The notes beneath the pieces are model-generated. The model was not told the DNA's origin. It ran no database searches and was given only the letters and a program-made list of their open reading frames with translations. The position numbers and the translations under genes are program-made. This document shows, in pieces, positions 8,058 through 20,000 of a DNA stretch of 64,000 bases. This DNA is from Streptococcus parapneumoniae (GTDB taxonomy: Bacteria > Bacillota > Bacilli > Lactobacillales > Streptococcaceae), in contig NZ_AP026968.1 in assembly GCF_037076355.1 (NCBI RefSeq), positions 1,876,501-1,940,500 on the forward strand, written 5' to 3'. Positions within the stretch are counted from its first letter, which is position 1. Every line of letters begins with the position of its first letter.

Positions 8058-11000
8058 TTATCTTAACTGAGCAAGAATAGCTTTGAGTTTCTCAATCAAC
8101 TCATCTTCTGTGTGGTCAGACTCTTTCTCATTGGCTAGGAAAGCAACTGCTTGAGCGAGTGCTTCTCGTGCTTGGTCGAGAACTTTCGCATCTACACTTG
8201 TAAGGTCGTTTTCTTGCAGAACCTTAGTCAATTCCTTGGTCAATTTCTTGAGTTCTGACTCTTTCTTGCGACGAGCGATGAGGAAGAGAAGGAGACCAAG
8301 AAGGGCAAGTAGACTGCCAATCATCGTACCATATGGAAGATGACCTTGCTCTTTCCTTGTTTCTTTCATTTCTTCTTCATCCTTAGTCGCTTGCTTGCCT
8401 TTCAAGGATTCGAGTGCTTCTTTGACCTTGGCAGTCATCTCTTTCAAGCCTGCCTCTGTCAAGTCAGCATTTCTAAGGGCTTCTTGACCCTCTCCGAGAA
8501 TGATCTTCGCAGCGTCGATGACAGATTGATCAATACCATCCAAGTCTTTCAAACGAGTTTCTAGTTCTTCAACCAATCGAGCAAGTTCAGACTTGTCAAC
8601 AGGACGAGTCTCGCTAGGAGTCACTGTAGTGCCTGAATTGTTTGAAGTAGATGTAGAAACTGGTGTTTCTTGAGCTGGAGTACTTGCTTGAGCCTGTCCA
8701 ACAGTAGACGATGGAGTAGCAGGATTGCTATTACTACTATCGTCTGTCGTCACACCAGGGGCTGGAGTATTACCACTGTTACCCGGTGTCGTACTGTTGC
8801 TATTGCTGTCAGCAGGGGTAGTAGTACCGCCGTTGTTGGTGTTAGCACCGTTATCGGCATTAGTACCGCTGTTGGTGTTAGCACTGTCGTCAGGACGTGG
8901 AGTTGGATTTGGACGAGGAGCAGGCTGAGGATTGATGTTATCGATAGCTTGTTTGCCATTATTCTTCGCTTCATCTACCTTATCGTTAGTTGTCGCGTCG
9001 TCAATAGCTTTCTTAGCGACAGTTACTGCTGTATCAACATCAGTTTTCGCTTTGTCCTTCTCTTCTTTCGTCAAGTCGGTACGCTTATCAATCTCATCTT
9101 TCTTAGCCTTAGCTGCTTGGTCGATTTCTTGCTTAGCGTTTGGTTTTGAATGCGGCGTTGTGTCTACATCGTTGATGGCTTGGATTCCATCCGTTTTCGC
9201 TGTAGATACTGTATCATTCGTTGTCGCATCCGTTACAGCTTTCTTCGCTTTTGTAACTTCTGTATCAACTGCTGCTTTCGCCGCTTTCTTCTCTTCATCC
9301 GTTAACTGGTTGTTGCCGTCGATAGCGTTTTTCTTCGCTGTGGCTGCCTGATCAATCGCGGTGTTCGCTGCTGGTTTAACCTTGCCTGAATGAGCTTCGT
9401 TAAGGGCTTCAATTCCCTTATTCTTCGCGTCCGTTACTCCGGCATCAGTCGTTGCCGCATCAATCTTAGATTCCGCATCTTGCTTCGCATCCGCTACTGC
9501 TTGCTTGGCTTCTCTACGTTCGTCTTCCGTCATGTCCGCAGTATTGTCAATCGCGGTGTTTGCCTCTTGAGCTTTCGTTGCGATTTCTTGCTTAGCGTTT
9601 GGTTTTGAATGCGGCGTTGTGTCTACATCGTTGATGGCTTGGATTCCATCCGTTTTCGCTGTAGATACTGTATCATTCGTTGTCGCATCCGTTACAGCTT
9701 TCTTCGCTTTTGTAACTTCTGTATCAACTGCTGCTTTCGCCGCTTTCTTCTCTTCATCCGTTAACTGGTTGTTGCCGTCGATAGCGTTTTTCTTCGCTGT
9801 GGCTGCCTGATCAATCGCGGTGTTCGCTGCTGGTTTAACCTTGCCTGAATGAGCTTCGTTAAGGGCTTCAATTCCCTTATTCTTCGCGTCCGTTACTCCG
9901 GCATCAGTCGTTGCCGCATCAATCTTAGATTCCGCATCTTGCTTCGCATCCGCTACTGCTTGCTTGGCTTCTCTACGTTCGTCTTCCGTCATGTCCGCAG
10001 TATTGTCAATCGCGGTGTTTGCCTCTTGAGCTTTCGTTGCGATTTCTTGCTTAGCGTTTGGTTTTGAATGCGGCGTTGTGTCTACATCGTTGATGGCTTG
10101 GATTCCATCCGTTTTCGCTGTAGATACTGTATCATTCGTTGTCGCATCCGTTACAGCTTTCTTCGCTTTTGTAACTTCTGTATCAACTGCTGCTTTCGCC
10201 GCTTTCTTCTCTTCATCCGTTAACTGGTTGTTGCCGTCGATAGCGTTTTTCTTCGCTGTGGCTGCCTGATCAATCGCGGTGTTCGCTGCTGGTTTAACCT
10301 TGCCTGAATGAGCTTCGTTAAGGGCTTCAATTCCCTTATTCTTCGCGTCCGTTACTCCGGCATCAGTCGTTGCCGCATCAATCTTAGATTCCGCATCTTG
10401 CTTCGCATCCGCTACTGCTTGCTTGGCTTCTCTACGTTCGTCTTCCGTCATGTCCGCAGTATTGTCAATCGCGGTGTTTGCCTCTTGAGCTTTCGTTGCG
10501 ATTTCTTGCTTAGCGTTTGGTTTTGAATGCGGCGTTGTGTCTACATCGTTGATGGCTTGGATTCCATCCGTTTTCGCTGTAGATACTGTATCATTCGTTG
10601 TCGCATCCGTTACAGCTTTCTTCGCTTTTGTAACTTCTGTATCAACTGCTGCTTTCGCCGCTTTCTTCTCTTCATCCGTTAACTGGTTGTTGCCGTCGAT
10701 AGCGTTTTTCTTCGCTGTGGCTGCCTGATCAATCGCGGTGTTCGCTGCTGGTTTAACCTTGCCTGAATGAGCTTCGTTAAGGGCTTCAATTCCCTTATTC
10801 TTCGCGTCCGTTACTCCGGCATCAGTCGTTGCCGCATCAATCTTAGATTCCGCATCTTGCTTCGCATCCGCTACTGCTTGCTTGGCTTCTCTACGTTCGT
10901 CTTCCGTCATGTCCGCAGTATTGTCAATCGCGGTGTTTGCCTCTTGAGCTTTCGTTGCGATTTCTTGCTTAGCGTTTGGTTTTGAATGCGGCGTTGTGTC

Positions 11001-14000
11001 TACATCGTTGATGGCTTGGATTCCATCCGTTTTCGCTGTAGATACTGTATCATTCGTTGTCGCATCCGTTACAGCTTTCTTCGCTTTTGTAACTTCTGTA
11101 TCAACTGCTGCTTTCGCCGCTTTCTTCTCTTCATCCGTTAACTGGTTGTTGCCGTCGATAGCGTTTTTCTTCGCTGTGGCTGCCTGATCAATCGCGGTGT
11201 TCGCTGCTGGTTTAACCTTGCCTGAATGAGCTTCGTTAAGGGCTTCAATTCCCTTATTCTTCGCGTCCGTTACTCCGGCATCAGTCGTTGCCGCATCAAT
11301 CTTAGATTCCGCATCTTGCTTCGCATCCGCTACTGCTTGCTTGGCTTCTCTACGTTCGTCTTCCGTCATGTCCGCAGTATTGTCAATCGCGGTGTTTGCC
11401 TCTTGAGCTTTCGTTGCGATTTCTTGCTTAGCGTTTGGTTTTGAATGCGGCGTTGTGTCTACATCGTTGATGGCTTGGATTCCATCCGTTTTCGCTGTAG
11501 ATACTGTATCATTCGTTGTCGCATCCGTTACAGCTTTCTTCGCTTTTGTAACTTCTGTATCAACTGCTGCTTTCGCCGCTTTCTTCTCTTCATCCGTTAA
11601 CTGGTTGTTGCCGTCGATAGCGTTTTTCTTCGCTGTGGCTGCCTGATCAATCGCGGTGTTCGCTGCTGGTTTAACCTTGCCTGAATGAGCTTCGTTAAGG
11701 GCTTCAATTCCCTTATTCTTCGCGTCCGTTACTCCGGCATCAGTCGTTGCCGCATCAATCTTAGATTCCGCATCTTGCTTCGCATCCGCTACTGCTTGCT
11801 TGGCTTCTCTACGTTCGTCTTCCGTCATGTCCGCAGTATTGTCAATCGCGGTGTTTGCCTCTTGAGCTTTCGTTGCGATTTCTTGCTTAGCGTTTGGTTT
11901 TGAATGCGGCGTTGTGTCTACATCGTTGATGGCTTGGATTCCATCCGTTTTCGCTGTAGATACTGTATCATTCGTTGTCGCATCCGTTACAGCTTTCTTC
12001 GCTTTTGTAACTTCTGTATCAACTGCTGCTTTCGCCGCTTTCTTCTCTTCATCCGTTAACTGGTTGTTGCCGTCGATAGCGTTTTTCTTCGCTGTGGCTG
12101 CCTGATCAATCGCGGTGTTCGCTGCTGGTTTAACCTTGCCTGAATGAGCTTCGTTAAGGGCTTCAATTCCCTTATTCTTCGCGTCCGTTACTCCGGCATC
12201 AGTCGTTGCCGCATCAATCTTAGATTCCGCATCTTGCTTCGCATCCGCTACTGCTTGCTTGGCTTCTCTACGTTCGTCTTCCGTCATGTCCGCAGTATTG
12301 TCAATCGCGGTGTTTGCCTCTTGAGCTTTCGTTGCGATTTCTTGCTTAGCGTTTGGTTTTGAATGCGGCGTTGTGTCTACATCGTTGATGGCTTGGATTC
12401 CATCCGTTTTCGCTGTAGATACTGTATCATTCGTTGTCGCATCCGTTACAGCTTTCTTCGCTTTTGTAACTTCTGTATCAACTGCTGCTTTCGCCGCTTT
12501 CTTCTCTTCATCCGTTAACTGGTTGTTGCCGTCGATAGCGTTTTTCTTCGCTGTGGCTGCCTGATCAATCGCGGTGTTCGCTGCTGGTTTAACCTTGCCT
12601 GAATGAGCTTCGTTAAGGGCTTCAATTCCCTTATTCTTCGCGTCCGTTACTCCGGCATCAGTCGTTGCCGCATCAATCTTAGATTCCGCATCTTGCTTCG
12701 CATCCGCTACTGCTTGCTTGGCTTCTCTACGTTCGTCTTCCGTCATGTCCGCAGTATTGTCAATCGCGGTGTTTGCCTCTTGAGCTTTCGTTGCGATTTC
12801 TTGCTTAGCGTTTGGTTTTGAATGCGGCGTTGTGTCTACATCGTTGATGGCTTGGATTCCATCCGTTTTCGCTGTAGATACTGTATCATTCGTTGTCGCA
12901 TCCGTTACAGCTTTCTTCGCTTTTGTAACTTCTGTATCAACTGCTGCTTTCGCCGCTTTCTTCTCTTCATCCGTTAACTGGTTGTTGCCGTCGATAGCGT
13001 TTTTCTTCGCTGTGGCTGCCTGATCAATCGCGGTGTTCGCTGCTGGTTTAACCTTGCCTGAATGAGCTTCGTTAAGGGCTTCAATTCCCTTATTCTTCGC
13101 GTCCGTTACTCCGGCATCAGTCGTTGCCGCATCAATCTTAGATTCCGCATCTTGCTTCGCATCCGCTACTGCTTGCTTGGCTTCTCTACGTTCGTCTTCC
13201 GTCATGTCCGCAGTATTGTCAATCGCGGTGTTTGCCTCTTGAGCTTTCGTTGCGATTTCTTGCTTAGCGTTTGGTTTTGAATGCGGCGTTGTGTCTACAT
13301 CGTTGATGGCTTGGATTCCATCCGTTTTCGCTGTAGATACTGTATCATTCGTTGTCGCATCCGTTACAGCTTTCTTCGCTTTTGTAACTTCTGTATCAAC
13401 TGCTGCTTTCGCCGCTTTCTTCTCTTCATCCGTTAACTGGTTGTTGCCGTCGATAGCGTTTTTCTTCGCTGTGGCTGCCTGATCAATCGCGGTGTTCGCT
13501 GCTGGTTTAACCTTGCCTGAATGAGCTTCGTTAAGGGCTTCAATTCCCTTATTCTTCGCGTCCGTTACTCCGGCATCAGTCGTTGCCGCATCAATCTTAG
13601 ATTCCGCATCTTGCTTCGCATCCGCTACTGCTTGCTTGGCTTCTCTACGTTCGTCTTCCGTCATGTCCGCAGTATTGTCAATCGCGGTGTTTGCCTCTTG
13701 AGCTTTCGTTGCGATTTCTTGCTTAGCGTTTGGTTTTGAATGCGGCGTTGTGTCTACATCGTTGATGGCTTGGATTCCATCCGTTTTCGCTGTAGATACT
13801 GTATCATTCGTTGTCGCATCCGTTACAGCTTTCTTCGCTTTTGTAACTTCTGTATCAACTGCTGCTTTCGCCGCTTTCTTCTCTTCATCCGTTAACTGGT
13901 TGTTGCCGTCGATAGCGTTTTTCTTCGCTGTGGCTGCCTGATCAATCGCGGTGTTCGCTGCTGGTTTAACCTTGCCTGAATGAGCTTCGTTAAGGGCTTC

Positions 14001-17000
14001 AATTCCCTTATTCTTCGCGTCCGTTACTCCGGCATCAGTCGTTGCCGCATCAATCTTAGATTCCGCATCTTGCTTCGCATCCGCTACTGCTTGCTTGGCT
14101 TCTCTACGTTCGTCTTCCGTCATGTCCGCAGTATTGTCAATCGCGGTGTTTGCCTCTTGAGCTTTCGTTGCGATTTCTTGCTTAGCGTTTGGTTTTGAAT
14201 GCGGCGTTGTGTCTACATCGTTGATGGCTTGGATTCCATCCGTTTTCGCTGTAGATACTGTATCATTCGTTGTCGCATCCGTTACAGCTTTCTTCGCTTT
14301 TGTAACTTCTGTATCAACTGCTGCTTTCGCCGCTTTCTTCTCTTCATCCGTTAACTGGTTGTTGCCGTCGATAGCGTTTTTCTTCGCTGTGGCTGCCTGA
14401 TCAATCGCGGTGTTCGCTGCTGGTTTAACCTTGCCTGAATGAGCTTCGTTAAGGGCTTCAATTCCCTTATTCTTCGCGTCCGTTACTCCGGCATCAGTCG
14501 TTGCCGCATCAATCTTAGATTCCGCATCTTGCTTCGCATCCGCTACTGCTTGCTTGGCTTCTCTACGTTCGTCTTCCGTCATGTCCGCAGTATTGTCAAT
14601 CGCGGTGTTTGCCTCTTGAGCTTTCGTTGCGATTTCTTGCTTAGCGTTTGGTTTTGAATGCGGCGTTGTGTCTACATCGTTGATGGCTTGGATTCCATCC
14701 GTTTTCGCTGTAGATACTGTATCATTCGTTGTCGCATCCGTTACAGCTTTCTTCGCTTTTGTAACTTCTGTATCAACTGCTGCTTTCGCCGCTTTCTTCT
14801 CTTCATCCGTTAACTGGTTGTTGCCGTCGATAGCGTTTTTCTTCGCTGTGGCTGCCTGATCAATCGCGGTGTTCGCTGCTGGTTTAACCTTGCCTGAATG
14901 AGCTTCGTTAAGGGCTTCAATTCCCTTATTCTTCGCGTCCGTTACTCCGGCATCAGTCGTTGCCGCATCAATCTTAGATTCCGCATCTTGCTTCGCATCC
15001 GCTACTGCTTGCTTGGCTTCTCTACGTTCGTCTTCCGTCATGTCCGCAGTATTGTCAATCGCGGTGTTTGCCTCTTGAGCTTTCGTTGCGATTTCTTGCT
15101 TAGCGTTTGGTTTTGAATGCGGCGTTGTGTCTACATCGTTGATGGCTTGGATTCCATCCGTTTTCGCTGTAGATACTGTATCATTCGTTGTCGCATCCGT
15201 TACAGCTTTCTTCGCTTTTGTAACTTCTGTATCAACTGCTGCTTTCGCCGCTTTCTTCTCTTCATCCGTTAACTGGTTGTTGCCGTCGATAGCGTTTTTC
15301 TTCGCTGTGGCTGCCTGATCAATCGCGGTGTTCGCTGCTGGTTTAACCTTGCCTGAATGAGCTTCGTTAAGGGCTTCAATTCCCTTATTCTTCGCGTCCG
15401 TTACTCCGGCATCAGTCGTTGCCGCATCAATCTTAGATTCCGCATCTTGCTTCGCATCCGCTACTGCTTGCTTGGCTTCTCTACGTTCGTCTTCCGTCAT
15501 GTCCGCAGTATTGTCAATCGCGGTGTTTGCCTCTTGAGCTTTCGTTGCGATTTCTTGCTTAGCGTTTGGTTTTGAATGCGGCGTTGTGTCTACATCGTTG
15601 ATGGCTTGGATTCCATCCGTTTTCGCTGTAGATACTGTATCATTCGTTGTCGCATCCGTTACAGCTTTCTTCGCTTTTGTAACTTCTGTATCAACTGCTG
15701 CTTTCGCCGCTTTCTTCTCTTCATCCGTTAACTGGTTGTTGCCGTCGATAGCGTTTTTCTTCGCTGTGGCTGCCTGATCAATCGCGGTGTTCGCTGCTGG
15801 TTTAACCTTGCCTGAATGAGCTTCGTTAAGGGCTTCAATTCCCTTATTCTTCGCGTCCGTTACTCCGGCATCAGTCGTTGCCGCATCAATCTTAGATTCC
15901 GCATCTTGCTTCGCATCCGCTACTGCTTGCTTGGCTTCTCTACGTTCGTCTTCCGTCATGTCCGCAGTATTGTCAATCGCGGTGTTTGCCTCTTGAGCTT
16001 TCGTTGCGATTTCTTGCTTAGCGTTTGGTTTTGAATGCGGCGTTGTGTCTACATCGTTGATGGCTTGGATTCCATCCGTTTTCGCTGTAGATACTGTATC
16101 ATTCGTTGTCGCATCCGTTACAGCTTTCTTCGCTTTTGTAACTTCTGTATCAACTGCTGCTTTCGCCGCTTTCTTCTCTTCATCCGTTAACTGGTTGTTG
16201 CCGTCGATAGCGTTTTTCTTCGCTGTGGCTGCCTGATCAATCGCGGTGTTCGCTGCTGGTTTAACCTTGCCTGAATGAGCTTCGTTAAGGGCTTCAATTC
16301 CCTTATTCTTCGCGTCCGTTACTCCGGCATCAGTCGTTGCCGCATCAATCTTAGATTCCGCATCTTGCTTCGCATCCGCTACTGCTTGCTTGGCTTCTCT
16401 ACGTTCGTCTTCCGTCATGTCCGCAGTATTGTCAATCGCGGTGTTTGCCTCTTGAGCTTTCGTTGCGATTTCTTGCTTAGCGTTTGGTTTTGAATGCGGC
16501 GTTGTGTCTACATCGTTGATGGCTTGGATTCCATCCGTTTTCGCTGTAGATACTGTATCATTCGTTGTCGCATCCGTTACAGCTTTCTTCGCTTTTGTAA
16601 CTTCTGTATCAACTGCTGCTTTCGCCGCTTTCTTCTCTTCATCCGTTAACTGGTTGTTGCCGTCGATAGCGTTTTTCTTCGCTGTGGCTGCCTGATCAAT
16701 CGCGGTGTTCGCTGCTGGTTTAACCTTGCCTGAATGAGCTTCGTTAAGGGCTTCAATTCCCTTATTCTTCGCGTCCGTTACTCCGGCATCAGTCGTTGCC
16801 GCATCAATCTTAGATTCCGCATCTTGCTTCGCATCCGCTACTGCTTGCTTGGCTTCTCTACGTTCGTCTTCCGTCATGTCCGCAGTATTGTCAATCGCGG
16901 TGTTTGCCTCTTGAGCTTTCGTTGCGATTTCTTGCTTAGCGTTTGGTTTTGAATGCGGCGTTGTGTCTACATCGTTGATGGCTTGGATTCCATCCGTTTT

Positions 17001-20000
17001 CGCTGTAGATACTGTATCATTCGTTGTCGCATCCGTTACAGCTTTCTTCGCTTTTGTAACTTCTGTATCAACTGCTGCTTTCGCCGCTTTCTTCTCTTCA
17101 TCCGTTAACTGGTTGTTGCCGTCGATAGCGTTTTTCTTCGCTGTGGCTGCCTGATCAATCGCGGTGTTCGCTGCTGGTTTAACCTTGCCTGAATGAGCTT
17201 CGTTAAGGGCTTCAATTCCCTTATTCTTCGCGTCCGTTACTCCGGCATCAGTCGTTGCCGCATCAATCTTAGATTCCGCATCTTGCTTCGCATCCGCTAC
17301 TGCTTGCTTGGCTTCTCTACGTTCGTCTTCCGTCATGTCCGCAGTATTGTCAATCGCGGTGTTTGCCTCTTGAGCTTTCGTTGCGATTTCTTGCTTAGCG
17401 TTTGGTTTTGAATGCGGCGTTGTGTCTACATCGTTGATGGCTTGGATTCCATCCGTTTTCGCTGTAGATACTGTATCATTCGTTGTCGCATCCGTTACAG
17501 CTTTCTTCGCTTTTGTAACTTCTGTATCAACTGCTGCTTTCGCCGCTTTCTTCTCTTCATCCGTTAACTGGTTGTTGCCGTCGATAGCGTTTTTCTTCGC
17601 TGTGGCTGCCTGATCAATCGCGGTGTTCGCTGCTGGTTTAACCTTGCCTGAATGAGCTTCGTTAAGGGCTTCAATTCCCTTATTCTTCGCGTCCGTTACT
17701 CCGGCATCAGTCGTTGCCGCATCAATCTTAGATTCCGCATCTTGCTTCGCATCCGCTACTGCTTGCTTGGCTTCTCTACGTTCGTCTTCCGTCATGTCCG
17801 CAGTATTGTCAATCGCGGTGTTTGCCTCTTGAGCTTTCGTTGCGATTTCTTGCTTAGCGTTTGGTTTTGAATGCGGCGTTGTGTCTACATCGTTGATGGC
17901 TTGGATTCCATCCGTTTTCGCTGTAGATACTGTATCATTCGTTGTCGCATCCGTTACAGCTTTCTTCGCTTTTGTAACTTCTGTATCAACTGCTGCTTTC
18001 GCCGCTTTCTTCTCTTCATCCGTTAACTGGTTGTTGCCGTCGATAGCGTTTTTCTTCGCTGTGGCTGCCTGATCAATCGCGGTGTTCGCTGCTGGTTTAA
18101 CCTTGCCTGAATGAGCTTCGTTAAGGGCTTCAATTCCCTTATTCTTCGCGTCCGTTACTCCGGCATCAGTCGTTGCCGCATCAATCTTAGATTCCGCATC
18201 TTGCTTCGCATCCGCTACTGCTTGCTTGGCTTCTCTACGTTCGTCTTCCGTCATGTCCGCAGTATTGTCAATCGCGGTGTTTGCCTCTTGAGCTTTCGTT
18301 GCGATTTCTTGCTTAGCGTTTGGTTTTGAATGCGGCGTTGTGTCTACATCGTTGATGGCTTGGATTCCATCCGTTTTCGCTGTAGATACTGTATCATTCG
18401 TTGTCGCATCCGTTACAGCTTTCTTCGCTTTTGTAACTTCTGTATCAACTGCTGCTTTCGCCGCTTTCTTCTCTTCATCCGTTAACTGGTTGTTGCCGTC
18501 GATAGCGTTTTTCTTCGCTGTGGCTGCCTGATCAATCGCGGTGTTCGCTGCTGGTTTAACCTTGCCTGAATGAGCTTCGTTAAGGGCTTCAATTCCCTTA
18601 TTCTTCGCGTCCGTTACTCCGGCATCAGTCGTTGCCGCATCAATCTTAGATTCCGCATCTTGCTTCGCATCCGCTACTGCTTGCTTGGCTTCTCTACGTT
18701 CGTCTTCCGTCATGTCCGCAGTATTGTCAATCGCGGTGTTTGCCTCTTGAGCTTTCGTTGCGATTTCTTGCTTAGCGTTTGGTTTTGAATGCGGCGTTGT
18801 GTCTACATCGTTGATGGCTTGGATTCCATCCGTTTTCGCTGTAGATACTGTATCATTCGTTGTCGCATCCGTTACAGCTTTCTTCGCTTTTGTAACTTCT
18901 GTATCAACTGCTGCTTTCGCCGCTTTCTTCTCTTCATCCGTTAACTGGTTGTTGCCGTCGATAGCGTTTTTCTTCGCTGTGGCTGCCTGATCAATCGCGG
19001 TGTTCGCTGCTGGTTTAACCTTGCCTGAATGAGCTTCGTTAAGGGCTTCAATTCCCTTATTCTTCGCGTCCGTTACTCCGGCATCAGTCGTTGCCGCATC
19101 AATCTTAGATTCCGCATCTTGCTTCGCATCCGCTACTGCTTGCTTGGCTTCTCTACGTTCGTCTTCCGTCATGTCCGCAGTATTGTCAATCGCGGTGTTT
19201 GCCTCTTGAGCTTTCGTTGCGATTTCTTGCTTAGCGTTTGGTTTTGAATGCGGCGTTGTGTCTACATCGTTGATGGCTTGGATTCCATCCGTTTTCGCTG
19301 TAGATACTGTATCATTCGTTGTCGCATCCGTTACAGCTTTCTTCGCTTTTGTAACTTCTGTATCAACTGCTGCTTTCGCCGCTTTCTTCTCTTCATCCGT
19401 TAACTGGTTGTTGCCGTCGATAGCGTTTTTCTTCGCTGTGGCTGCCTGATCAATCGCGGTGTTCGCTGCTGGTTTAACCTTGCCTGAATGAGCTTCGTTA
19501 AGGGCTTCAATTCCCTTATTCTTCGCGTCCGTTACTCCGGCATCAGTCGTTGCCGCATCAATCTTAGATTCCGCATCTTGCTTCGCATCCGCTACTGCTT
19601 GCTTGGCTTCTCTACGTTCGTCTTCCGTCATGTCCGCAGTATTGTCAATCGCGGTGTTTGCCTCTTGAGCTTTCGTTGCGATTTCTTGCTTAGCGTTTGG
19701 TTTTGAATGCGGCGTTGTGTCTACATCGTTGATGGCTTGGATTCCATCCGTTTTCGCTGTAGATACTGTATCATTCGTTGTCGCATCCGTTACAGCTTTC
19801 TTCGCTTTTGTAACTTCTGTATCAACTGCTGCTTTCGCCGCTTTCTTCTCTTCATCCGTTAACTGGTTGTTGCCGTCGATAGCGTTTTTCTTCGCTGTGG
19901 CTGCCTGATCAATCGCGGTGTTCGCTGCTGGTTTAACCTTGCCTGAATGAGCTTCGTTAAGGGCTTCAATTCCCTTATTCTTCGCGTCCGTTACTCCGGC

